A DNA stretch of 64,000 nt from Microbacterium sp. LWS13-1.2 (GTDB taxonomy: Bacteria > Actinomycetota > Actinomycetes > Actinomycetales > Microbacteriaceae). A program made the translations under genes and the position numbers. The DNA lies in contig NZ_CP151632.1 in assembly GCF_040144835.1 (NCBI RefSeq), forward strand, positions 2,170,001-2,234,000, written 5' to 3'. The notes beneath the pieces were generated by a model that saw nothing but the letters and a program-made list of their open reading frames with translations, made no database searches and had not been told where the DNA came from. Positions 46,806-55,348 of this stretch are shown here, piece after piece (the stretch's first letter is position 1; the number at the start of each line of letters is the position of its first letter).

Positions 46806-48620
46806 ATGACCGAGTTGTGGAGCAGCGACCCCGTGGTGCCCGGGCGCAGCAGGCCCTGGCGAAGCGGGCCCTGGACGCTCGAGGTGCGCGACGACGAACT
46901 CGCCGACATCGCGTACGAGGGAGGCGTGGTGCTGCGCTCGGTGCGCGCGGTCGTCCGCGATCGCAACTGGGACACCGCCGCGTTCACGGTCGACCGGATC
47001 GACTCTAGCGATCTCGCCGTGACGTTGCACGTGCGATCGAGCAGCCTCGGTGCTGAGCTGAGCGGGATCGTGCGGGCCGAGGTGCGCGGTCCCGGCCGTC
47101 TGAGGGTGCTTACCGACCTGGAGTCGCAGAGCGCGTTCGCGACCAACCGCACGGGGCTCGTCGTGCTGCATCCGCCCGGACTCGCCGGCACGACGATGCA
47201 CGTCCGCCACTCGGATGGGACGATCGCGGACTCGCGGTTCCCGGTGCGGATCACCCCGCACCAGCCGGCCCTGGACATCGCCGGCCTGTCGTGGTCGCAC
47301 GACGGACTCGAGGTCGATGTGCGGTTCACCGGCGACGTGTTCGAGATGGAGGATCAGCGCAACTGGACGGATGCCTCGTACAAGACGTACAGCCGTCCGC
47401 TCGCGCTGCCCTTCCCCTACACGCTCGCCGCCGGTGAGCGCGTGGTGCAGTCGGTGGACACCGCCGTGTCCGGCACCTCGATCGCTCCCGAGCGGAATCG
47501 CGTGACCCGCATCCGGCTCGTCGAAGGGCCGCCGCTCCCGGACATCGGCACAGCGGCATCGACGGCAGCGGACCCGGCCCCCGAGGACGAGTCGCCGGCC
47601 ATCGACACCCCCTGGCCGGCGACCGTGCTCGTCGAGCTCGACCTCGCCACCCGCAACTGGCGCGCTGCCCTCGACCGCGCCGCTGGCCCGCACCGGAGCG
47701 CGCCCGTCCGGCGGCGGCCGGATGCGAGCCGGCCCGACCATGCGCGCCGCGCGCTCGACGTGCGCTTCGTGCTCGACGAGTCGGACCCCGCGAGCATCGA
47801 CGAGGCCGTCTACGCGCTGCGGGCCCTTCCCGTCGCCCGCGTCACGGCCTTCTGGCCGTCCGGGCCTTCCCGGGACGTGTCCGACCTTGAGGCGATCGCG
47901 CTGCTGCGCCACGCCCTCGCAGAGGCGGGACTCGAAGTCGACGTGGCCGGCGGGGCACGCTCGCACTTCACCGAGCTGAACCGCGAGCACCCTCGCCTGC
48001 CTCGCGGTCTCGACGGCATCGTGTTCAGCGTCACGCCGCTGTTCCACAGCCTCACCACGGCGCAGCTCGTCGAGTCGCTGCCGGTCCAGCGGCTCGTCGC
48101 GGCACAGGGCGTCGAGATCGCCGCCGGGCATCCGGTCCACATCGGCCCGATCTCATTGCGTCCGCACTTCAACAACGTGGCCACGACGCCGCCGCCCAGG
48201 CCCGCCCACGACGATCTGCGCGAGGGCTACGGCGCCGCGCTCATCGATTCCGCCGACGCCCGCATCGGCGCTCCGGAACTCGCCGCGTGGACCGTCGCGA
48301 GCGCGGCAGCCCTCGCCGTGCCCGGCGTCGCGACCCTCGCCTACTTCGAGGAGTGGGGGCCGCGAGGGGTGCGCGCGGCGGACGGCTCGTCGCGGCCGGT
48401 GCTCGACGCGGTCACCGCGCTGGCCGAGCTGGGCGGTGACGCGGGCCTCCGTGGCGAATCTCCCGACGGCCTTGTCTGGGCCCTGGGCGCGAGCACCGCA
48501 CAGGGGGCCGTCGTGCTCGTGGCGAACCTCGATCACCGTGCTCGCACGGTGGAGGTCGAGCTGCCCGGCGGCAGGACGCGCACCGCCGAGGTCTCCCCCG
48601 GGGCGTTCGCGCGACTCTGA
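46806..48620 (+). CDS. D-apionate lactonase-like protein
   Basis: A 604-residue protein that I match to the D-apionate lactonase family (ApnL) of apiose catabolism, mainly from the segment FEMEDQRNWTDASYKTYSRP and LALPFPYTLAAGERV, the N-terminal beta domain, a central TIM-barrel-like region (DVRFVLDESDPASIDEAVYA) and a short C-terminal beta domain. No signal peptide, so a cytoplasmic lactonase is implied. ATG 46806 has GAGGA at suitable distance; ATG 46785 or 46797 are alternatives. No other apiose-pathway gene is recognised nearby and the upstream genes are decayed, so this gene may be isolated from its pathway. Confidence 0.7.
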   Translation: MTELWSSDPVVPGRSRPWRSGPWTLEVRDDELADIAYEGGVVLRSVRAVVRDRNWDTAAFTVDRIDSSDLAVTLHVRSSSLGAELSGIVRAEVRGPGRLRVLTDLESQSAFATNRTGLVVLHPPGLAGTTMHVRHSDGTIADSRFPVRITPHQPALDIAGLSWSHDGLEVDVRFTGDVFEMEDQRNWTDASYKTYSRPLALPFPYTLAAGERVVQSVDTAVSGTSIAPERNRVTRIRLVEGPPLPDIGTAASTAADPAPEDESPAIDTPWPATVLVELDLATRNWRAALDRAAGPHRSAPVRRRPDASRPDHARRALDVRFVLDESDPASIDEAVYALRALPVARVTAFWPSGPSRDVSDLEAIALLRHALAEAGLEVDVAGGARSHFTELNREHPRLPRGLDGIVFSVTPLFHSLTTAQLVESLPVQRLVAAQGVEIAAGHPVHIGPISLRPHFNNVATTPPPRPAHDDLREGYGAALIDSADARIGAPELAAWTVASAAALAVPGVATLAYFEEWGPRGVRAADGSSRPVLDAVTALAELGGDAGLRGESPDGLVWALGASTAQGAVVLVANLDHRARTVEVELPGGRTRTAEVSPGAFARL

Positions 48621-48699
48621 CGCGCTCTCGCGCGGCGCACCCGTCGCGCAATCCGCGGTGGTCTGCCATGCTTTCCCCCACCGGACATTGGACGCCGTC

Positions 48700-51081
48700 G
48701 TGAAGCCAACAGGGGTTTCTCCGCAGACCGCGGGCCTGCCGCCTTACAGGCGCACACTCGCGGGGGTCCTCGGCGGCCTCGTCGGCCTGGTGGTGCTCAG
48801 CGTGATCGCCGGGTTGCTGATCGTGGCTCCCCTGGCCCCGGTCATCGCGATCTCAGGGCATGCGGCGAGCACGGCCGTCTCGATGTTCGACGGCATGCCC
48901 AGTTACCTCGCGATCGACCGGCTCATGCTGCCGACGACGATCTACGCGCGCGATCCCGCGACCGGACAAGATACCGAGTTGACGTCGTTCTACGACCAGA
49001 ACCGTGTTCCCGTGGCTTTCGACCAGGTCGCGCCCGTCATGTACGACGCGATCCTGGCATCCGAGGATCCCCGCTACTACGAGCACGGCGGTGTCGACAT
49101 CGTCGGCACGACCCGTGCGCTGATCCGGAACGCGCAGGGCGGCGCGGTCCAGGGCGGCTCCTCGATCAGTCAGCAGTACGTCAAGAACGTGCTCGTGCAG
49201 CGGTGCGAGCGCGACGCCATCGCGACCGATACTCAGACGCGAGACGAGGTGCTGCGGGCCTGCTGGCTCGATGCGACGCAGGCGCGGGGTGCGGAGGGAT
49301 ACGAGCGCAAGCTCCAGGAGATCCGCTACGCCGTCCAGGTCGGGAAGGAGTACTCCAAGAACGACATCCTGCTGGGCTACCTGAACATCGCGAACTTCGG
49401 CGGCACGACCTATGGCATCGAAGCCGCGGCGCGCTACTACTTCAGCACGACGGCGGCGAACTTGACACTGGTACAGGCGGCGACGCTCGCGGGCATCGTG
49501 CAGAACCCCAACACGTTCCGCATCGACCGGCCCACGGGGTCCATCTTCGGAGCGGACGGGAGCACCTACAACAAGGTCGCCGACGGGACGATCGAGGATG
49601 TGACACCAGGGACGCTCGCCGGGTTGGACACGCTCCTCGCGGAGGGCACGATCACGCCCGAACAGCACCTCGCCGCCGGCGATGCGTACAGTGCGACGAA
49701 GGGGCGCCAGCTCTACGTCCTCGACCGGATGCGGGAGGACGGCCGCATCACCGCCGAACAGTATGTCGCGGCCGCGGTGGAGCCGATCACTCCGGCGCTG
49801 CAGCCCGCGCATGTCGGCTGCGTGGCGACCTCCGCGCCCTTCTTCTGCCAGTACGTGGTCAACACCGTGCGCTCCGACCCGGACTACGCCGCGGCCTTCG
49901 GTGCGACCCCGCAGGAGCGACAGAAGTCGCTGACTCGCGAGGGCCTGAACATCTACACGACGCTGGACTGGCGCCTGCAGAACGCCTCGCAGGATGCGAT
50001 GCGGCGGTACGCGCCCGAGACCGTGCCCGGCATGGACTTCGGGTCGGCAGCGGTCAGCATCGAAGCCAACACCGGGCGCATCCTGGCGATCAGCCAGAAC
50101 AACCGGTTCACGGAGGACCGCGACGTCTCCGCCAACGACCCGGCCTATACGTCGCTCGTCTACGCGGGCGACCTGGTGCACGGCGTCTCCACGGGGTTCG
50201 AGACCGGATCGACCTTCAAGCTGTTCACCCTCGTCGACTGGCTCGAGACGGGTCACACCCTGTTCGAGGGCGTCAACGGCAGCCTCCGGGCCATCCCCCG
50301 CCTGCAGGATCGCTGCGAAGGAACGTGGATCAACCGCGAGAACCACGTCGTGCGCAACTTCGGCAACGTGCCCGGCTACATCGGGACGCCGATGCAGTTC
50401 ACGGCGCAGTCGCTCAACAGCGGCTTCCTCGGGATGGCCGAGAAGCTCGACCTCTGCGACATCGAGAATGTCGCGGCCCGGATGGGCGTGACCCGCGGCG
50501 ACGGCGGTCCGGTGGACGTCGACGGCGCGGCAGCGGTCATCGGCACGAACAACATCGCACCGGTCGCCATGGCCGGGGCGTTCGCGACCGTCGCGAACAA
50601 CGGCGTGTACTGCGTGCCGCGGGTGATCGAGCGTGTGGTCAATGCCGACGGCGTCGAGCTTCCGGTGCCGGGCGACCGGTGCTCGCAGAGCATCAGCCCC
50701 GAGGTGGCTGCGGCGACGGCGTTCGCGCTGCAGGGCGTCATGGTTCCCGGCGGCACCGGGTCGGGCGGCAACCCGAACGACGGCACGCCGATGCTGGGCA
50801 AGACCGGCACCCATGAGCAGCTCCAGACCTGGCTCCTCGCGTCCAGCACTCGGGTGACCACCGCGGTCTGGGTGGGCAACGCCGACGGGAAGGCCGACGT
50901 CTTCCGCGCCGCGCACAACGGTCGCATCCTGTCGACGATCCGTCTCCCGATAGCTCGCGACATCCAGAGCGTGGCCAACCAGCTCTACCCCGGCGGTCCC
51001 TTCGCCGCGCCCCCCGGCGAGTTGCTGCGGCGCGCGCCGGCGCCGGCATCGGCCCCCCGTTCTGATCCGAACGACGGCTGA
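48700..51081 (+). CDS. Class A penicillin-binding protein (transglycosylase/transpeptidase)
   Basis: A 793-residue bifunctional peptidoglycan synthase. A cytoplasmic tail and one membrane anchor (about residues 24-55) are followed by the GT51 domain with ILASEDPRYYEHGGVD (catalytic Glu) and GGSSISQQYVKNVL, then the transpeptidase domain with STFK (Ser504), SLNSG and GKTGTHEQ. The start is uncertain: GTG 48700 gives a normal anchor, but no good ribosome binding site or leaderless -10 is seen. Unlike its sugar-catabolic neighbours it is a cell-wall gene; it lies between the apionate-lactonase-like gene and a convergent LacI gene. Confidence 0.92.
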   Translation: MKPTGVSPQTAGLPPYRRTLAGVLGGLVGLVVLSVIAGLLIVAPLAPVIAISGHAASTAVSMFDGMPSYLAIDRLMLPTTIYARDPATGQDTELTSFYDQNRVPVAFDQVAPVMYDAILASEDPRYYEHGGVDIVGTTRALIRNAQGGAVQGGSSISQQYVKNVLVQRCERDAIATDTQTRDEVLRACWLDATQARGAEGYERKLQEIRYAVQVGKEYSKNDILLGYLNIANFGGTTYGIEAAARYYFSTTAANLTLVQAATLAGIVQNPNTFRIDRPTGSIFGADGSTYNKVADGTIEDVTPGTLAGLDTLLAEGTITPEQHLAAGDAYSATKGRQLYVLDRMREDGRITAEQYVAAAVEPITPALQPAHVGCVATSAPFFCQYVVNTVRSDPDYAAAFGATPQERQKSLTREGLNIYTTLDWRLQNASQDAMRRYAPETVPGMDFGSAAVSIEANTGRILAISQNNRFTEDRDVSANDPAYTSLVYAGDLVHGVSTGFETGSTFKLFTLVDWLETGHTLFEGVNGSLRAIPRLQDRCEGTWINRENHVVRNFGNVPGYIGTPMQFTAQSLNSGFLGMAEKLDLCDIENVAARMGVTRGDGGPVDVDGAAAVIGTNNIAPVAMAGAFATVANNGVYCVPRVIERVVNADGVELPVPGDRCSQSISPEVAAATAFALQGVMVPGGTGSGGNPNDGTPMLGKTGTHEQLQTWLLASSTRVTTAVWVGNADGKADVFRAAHNGRILSTIRLPIARDIQSVANQLYPGGPFAAPPGELLRRAPAPASAPRSDPNDG

Positions 51082-51089
51082 TCCGTGAG

Positions 51090-52097
51090 TCAGCCGGCGG
51101 TCGACTCGCGGACGACGAGTTCGGGCTGGAAGCGCACCGTGCGCTCGTGCTCTCCGTCGGGCGCCTCGATGTCCTTGAGGAGCAGGTCGACGGCGGTATA
51201 GCCGATGAGGTGCGCCGGCTGGCGGATCGAGCTCAGCGGCACCACTGTGGCGGACGCGAAGTCGATGTCATCGTAGCCGATGAGCGCGATGTCGCGCGGC
51301 ACCTGCAGGTCCGATGTGAGGGTAACGGCCTGCAGCGCGCCGACCGCGAGCAGGTCGTTGGCCGCGAACACCGCGTCGGGACGATCCGCCGCGGGCCGAC
51401 CGCGCAGCAGCTCTCCTGCCTCGCGTCCTTGCAGCACCGACAGCGCCGACATCTCGATGACCTCGAGGGTCGCGCCGGGCACCTCGGCGATGGCGCGCCG
51501 CGCGCCCTCGAGGCGATCCGCCACCTGGCGGATCGAGGCAGGACCGCCGATGAAGGCGATCCTTCGGCGGCCGATCGAGAGCAGATGCGACACCGCGAGG
51601 TAGCCGCCTTCGACGTCGTCGACCGAGACCGACCCGAACGCCCGCCCGGAGTCCTCGTGGTCGACGAGCACGACGGGGACACCGCCGGTGCGGAGACGCT
51701 CGAGCCGCCCCAGGTCGCCGTCGACCGGTGTGACGAGCACGCCGTTGACCCGCTGCTCGCGGAACAGCTCGACGTAGGCGTCCTCGCGATCGGAGCGCTC
51801 GTCGCTGTTGCCGAGCAGCACGCTCATGCCCGCCTCGGCGGCCCGGTCCTCGGCGCCGCGGGCGACTTCGGCGAAGAAGGGGTTTCCCGCATCGAGCACG
51901 ATGAGCGCGATGCTGCGGCTGCGCCCGGCCCGCAGCTGACGCGCGGCGTCGTTGCGCACGAAGCCGAGCTCCGCGATCGCCTGCGTCACCCGCTCGACGG
52001 TCGCGGGCGACACCTTCTCGGGCCGGTTGAGCACGTTCGACACCGTGCCGACGGAGACGGATGCCGCAGCCGCGACGTCCCGCACACTCACCGCCAT
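51090..52097 (-). CDS. LacI family regulator, probable rhamnose repressor
   Basis: A 335-residue LacI protein. The HTH is SVRDVAAAASVSVGTVSNVL at residues 4-23, then NRPEKVSPATVERV; the effector domain carries LDAGNPFFAEVARGAEDRA and ALIGYDDIDFASATVVPLSS. GGAGG precedes the ATG at 52097. It is divergent from the rhamnose genes across a 572-bp gap that contains TGAAACGATTCA at the RhaM promoter, so it is the best candidate for rhamnose control. Confidence 0.9.
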   Translation of the reverse strand: MAVSVRDVAAAASVSVGTVSNVLNRPEKVSPATVERVTQAIAELGFVRNDAARQLRAGRSRSIALIVLDAGNPFFAEVARGAEDRAAEAGMSVLLGNSDERSDREDAYVELFREQRVNGVLVTPVDGDLGRLERLRTGGVPVVLVDHEDSGRAFGSVSVDDVEGGYLAVSHLLSIGRRRIAFIGGPASIRQVADRLEGARRAIAEVPGATLEVIEMSALSVLQGREAGELLRGRPAADRPDAVFAANDLLAVGALQAVTLTSDLQVPRDIALIGYDDIDFASATVVPLSSIRQPAHLIGYTAVDLLLKDIEAPDGEHERTVRFQPELVVRESTAG

Positions 52098-52214
52098 TGC
52101 GCTCCTCCGACTTCCTGCCGCTGTCCGCGAGTGTAGGGCACGGGTGCGCCCCGGTGCCGACGGGCCGCAGGCGCAGCCGCCGGGGAGACGGCCGCCCGCC
52201 GCCCCGGCGCCCGG

Positions 52215-52580
52215 TCAGACATCGACCATCGCCCCCCTCGCGCTGCGCCGACAGCTCGGCGAGACGCTCCGCGATCCGGCGCTGCGTGTCGGGACCCGGT
52301 GCATGAACGGCGACTCGCCCAGCTCGCGTCGCTCGGACCAGGTGGTGTTCGTCCGGAAGGCGTGCGCCGCCTCCGGATCCGCCGCCTCGATCACCTCGAC
52401 GATCGCGCGACAGGCCCCGCGGTCGTCGATGACGTCCGCCATGGTCGAGTCGAGGCCGACGCGGGTGGCGGCGACCGGCGGTGCGGCATCCTCCACCTCC
52501 CACGGCCACGACGCGGTGGAGCCAGCCGCTGATGGCGCCGAAACCCCACACGGGCCCGCGCGGCCGCACTTGCCAAGCAC
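52215..52580 (-). pseudogene. Unassigned minus-strand gene remnant
   Basis: WPWEVEDAAPPVAATRVGLD, STMADVIDDRGACRAIVEVI and RTNTTWSERRELGESPFMHR read like the end of a real protein; a frame change near 52290 would continue as DTQRRIAERLAELSAQREG. The STMADVIDDRGACRAIV style recalls the C-terminal tail seen in the GH3 enzyme of this window, so a lost glycosidase is possible, but I cannot name it. The region lies between the LacI gene and the rhamnose promoter. Confidence 0.45.
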
Positions 52581-52611
52581 GCCGCAGATCGCGTATCGTT
52601 GAAACGATTCA
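52570..52611 (+). promoter_or_regulatory. Promoter and LacI-type operator of the rhamnose operon
   Basis: TTGCCA (52570-52575), 18 bases, TATCGT (52594-52599) form a promoter. TGAAACGATTCA (52600-52611) covers the transcription start and also belongs to ATCGTT-GA-AACGAT. Repressor binding there would block initiation. Confidence 0.75.
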
Positions 52612-52669
52612 CAGCTCGGACGGCCTGTCACCGCCGACACCACCGCCACACACGAAGGAACACCACGCC

Positions 52670-53119
52670 ATGACGAGCGAGACCACGCCGGCCGGACACG
52701 GGCGTCCCGAGGCTCCGCACAGCGGGTCGCCGCGCCAGAGCGCCGCCCCGCGGAGAGTCTGCTTCCAGCTCCTGGTCCGCACCGAACTGCTCGATGAGTA
52801 CGTCGCGCGCCACACTCCGGTCTGGCCTGAGATGCTCGCCGAGATCGCGGCGTCCGGCCGCCGCAACTACTCGCTCTTCCTGGGCGAGGGCGGGCGCCTC
52901 GTCGGGTATTACGAGACCGACGACGACGAGGCGGCCCAGGCCTATCTCGCGAACTCCGAGGTCGCCGCGCGCTGGGAGGCCGAGATGGGCCGCTTCTTCG
53001 TCGGCCTCGAGGGCCGGCCCGATCAGGCGGCCACCCCCCTCACCGAGATCTTCCACCTGCACGACCAACTCGCCGCAGCTTCGGCCCCGGCATCCGACAA
53101 CGAAGGCACCGCATCATGA
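52670..53119 (+). CDS. rhaM: L-rhamnose mutarotase
   Basis: A 149-residue protein whose residues about 35-135 match the RhaM fold: RVCFQLLVRTELLDEYVARH followed by TPVWPEMLAEIAASGRRNYS, then LGEGGRLVGYYETDDDEAA. It interconverts rhamnose anomers for the isomerase. The first 30 residues are an unconserved extension; ATG 52670 follows GAAGGAA. It is the first gene of the rhamnose operon and overlaps rhaI by ATGA. Confidence 0.9.
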   Translation: MTSETTPAGHGRPEAPHSGSPRQSAAPRRVCFQLLVRTELLDEYVARHTPVWPEMLAEIAASGRRNYSLFLGEGGRLVGYYETDDDEAAQAYLANSEVAARWEAEMGRFFVGLEGRPDQAATPLTEIFHLHDQLAAASAPASDNEGTAS

Positions 53120-54282
53120 CGACGCTGTCACCCGACATCCTGTCCGCGCTCGAAGGCCAGGGCATCGAGCTTCCCAGCTGGGCGTTCGGCAACTCCGGCA
53201 CGCGCTTCCGCGTCTTCACGACCGCCGGCACGCCGCGCGATCCGTACGAGAAGATCGCCGACGCCGCGCAGGTCAACGTCTATACGAAGCTCGCCCCGAG
53301 CGTGGCCCTGCACATCCCGTGGGACAAGGTCGACGACTACGCCGACCTGCGCCGCAACGCCGAAGACCTCGGCGTGAGCCTCGGCACCATCAACTCCAAC
53401 ACCTTCCAGGACGAGGACTACAAGTTCGGTGCGCTCACGCACCACGACGACCGCATCCGCAACAAGGCGATCGACCACCACCTCGAGTGCATCGACATCA
53501 TGGATGCGACCGGCTCGCGCGACCTGAAGATCTGGCTCGCCGAGGGGTCGAACTACCCGGGGCAGGCCGACATCCGCGCGCGTCAGGACCGCCTGAAGGA
53601 CTCGCTGCAGAAGATCTACGACCGCCTGTCGGACGAGCAGCGGCTCGTGCTCGAGTACAAGTTCTTCGAGCCGGCGTTCTACCACACCGACGTTCCGGAC
53701 TGGGGCACGTCCTACGCGCAGGTCGCCTCGCTCGGCGACAAGGCGATGGTCTGCCTCGACACCGGCCACCACGCGCCGGGCACCAACATCGAGTTCATCG
53801 TCATGCAGCTGCTGCGCCTCGGGAAGCTCGGCTCGTTCGACTTCAACTCGCGCTTCTACGCCGACGACGACCTCATCGTGGGCGCCGCCGATCCGTTCCA
53901 GCTGTTCCGCATCATCTTCGAGGTGGTGCGCGGCGGTGGGCTCAACAACCCGGACGTGGCGTTCATGCTCGACCAGTGCCACAACGTCGAGGACAAGATC
54001 CCCGGCCAGATCCGCTCGGTGCTGAACGTGCAGGAGATGACCGCCCGCGCCCTCCTCGTCGACCGCGACGCCCTCGCCGCGGCGCAGCAGGCGAACGACG
54101 TGCTCGGTGCCAACGCCGTGTTCATGGACGCCTTCTACACCGACGTCCGGCCCGCCCTCGCCGAGTGGCGCGAGTCGCGCGGACTCGCGGCCGACCCGAT
54201 GGCCGCGTACGCGGCATCCGGCTACCAGCAGCAGATCGCTGCGGACCGCGTCGGCGGCACGCAGGCCGGCTGGGGCGCCTGA
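53116..54282 (+). CDS. rhaI: L-rhamnose isomerase
   Basis: A 388-residue rhamnose isomerase of the RhaI (Pseudomonas-type, xylose-isomerase-like) family, converting L-rhamnose to L-rhamnulose. LEYKFFEPAFYHTDVPDWG and VCLDTGHHAPGTNIEFI carry the metal-binding residues, and DFNSRFYADDDLIVGAADPF is also typical. Coupled to rhaM by ATGA. A 149-bp gap without recognisable features separates it from the next gene. Confidence 0.95.
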   Translation: MTTLSPDILSALEGQGIELPSWAFGNSGTRFRVFTTAGTPRDPYEKIADAAQVNVYTKLAPSVALHIPWDKVDDYADLRRNAEDLGVSLGTINSNTFQDEDYKFGALTHHDDRIRNKAIDHHLECIDIMDATGSRDLKIWLAEGSNYPGQADIRARQDRLKDSLQKIYDRLSDEQRLVLEYKFFEPAFYHTDVPDWGTSYAQVASLGDKAMVCLDTGHHAPGTNIEFIVMQLLRLGKLGSFDFNSRFYADDDLIVGAADPFQLFRIIFEVVRGGGLNNPDVAFMLDQCHNVEDKIPGQIRSVLNVQEMTARALLVDRDALAAAQQANDVLGANAVFMDAFYTDVRPALAEWRESRGLAADPMAAYAASGYQQQIAADRVGGTQAGWGA

Positions 54283-54431
54283 CGTCCTCAGCACCCATTG
54301 GGGCTACGCCCCAAACCCGCGGCCACTGACGCGGACCAAGACCCATCGGGGGTGCGGGATGCCGATCCCCGCTCCCCCGGTGCACCACCTCGATCCCGGC
54401 ACCGATGCCGGCCCGGACCCGAAGGATGCAG

Positions 54432-55316
54432 ATGAGCGAGCCCTACTCCGCCGCCGACGGCCTCGTGCGCGTCTATCCTGCGCGCGAGCCCCACGGCACC
54501 GGCCTGGTGTGGGCGCACGGCGGTGCGTTCGCGTTCGGAGACCTCGACATGCCCGAGTCCGACTGGGTCGCCGGGCAGCTCGCTGCCCGCGGCACGACGG
54601 TCGTCTCGGTCGACTACCGCCTCGCGCCCGTTCCGGAGGGGTGGGATGCCGCCGGCCGGTCCGGCGGCGGAGAGCACTACCCCGCGGCATCCGACGACAT
54701 GCTCACGGCGTGGGCGTGGGTCGTCGACAATGCAGACCGCCTGCGCATCGACCGCGGGCGACTGGCGATCGGCGGGACCAGCGCCGGCGGCAACCTCGCC
54801 GCCGGAGCGACGCTCCGGCTCATCGAGCAGCGGTCGATGCCGCGTCCCGCGCTCGTTCTGCTCGCCTACCCCACGCTGCTGGCGGTGCAGCCGGCGCCGG
54901 ATGCCGCGCTCCGGGCCGCGCTGGACGCGCAGCCCGCGGCCGACCGGTTCCGCCCGGAGATGATCCGGGCGATGTACGAGAACTTCCTGGGCGGTCCGAT
55001 CGACGACGCGCCGCTCGCGGCGATTCCCGGCAATGCCCGCCCCGACGACCTCGTGGAGTTCCCGCCCACGCTCATGGTCAACGGCGACGTCGACGAACTC
55101 CGCGTCTCGGGTGAGGCGTTCGCCGCGTCGCTGCGCGCCGCCGGGCGCCCGATCGAGGTCGTCACCGAGCCGGGCACCGATCACGGGCATCTCAACCGGC
55201 CGCAGGAGCCCGCGGCATCCGTCACCCTCGGCCGCTTCGCGACCCGCCTCGCCTCCCTGTCCCTCGCCGGCGCCCGGCCCGCCGCACCCGCCTCCGCTTC
55301 GGCCTCACTCGCTTGA
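54432..55316 (+). CDS. Alpha/beta hydrolase fold-3 (HSL-type) esterase in the rhamnose operon
   Basis: A 294-residue esterase of the hormone-sensitive-lipase-like family. VWAHGGAFAFGD is the HGG oxyanion motif, IGGTSAGGNLAAG the nucleophile elbow, NGDVDELRVSGEAF the acid and GTDHGHLNRPQ the His. ATG 54432 follows GAAGG by six bases. Lying between rhaI and the aldolase gene, it may deacetylate acetylated rhamnose or rhamnogalacturonan fragments; that role is inference. Confidence 0.88.
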   Translation: MSEPYSAADGLVRVYPAREPHGTGLVWAHGGAFAFGDLDMPESDWVAGQLAARGTTVVSVDYRLAPVPEGWDAAGRSGGGEHYPAASDDMLTAWAWVVDNADRLRIDRGRLAIGGTSAGGNLAAGATLRLIEQRSMPRPALVLLAYPTLLAVQPAPDAALRAALDAQPAADRFRPEMIRAMYENFLGGPIDDAPLAAIPGNARPDDLVEFPPTLMVNGDVDELRVSGEAFAASLRAAGRPIEVVTEPGTDHGHLNRPQEPAASVTLGRFATRLASLSLAGARPAAPASASASLA

Positions 55317-55348
55317 GCCACACCAGCCACCTCAGAAGGAATCCCGAC

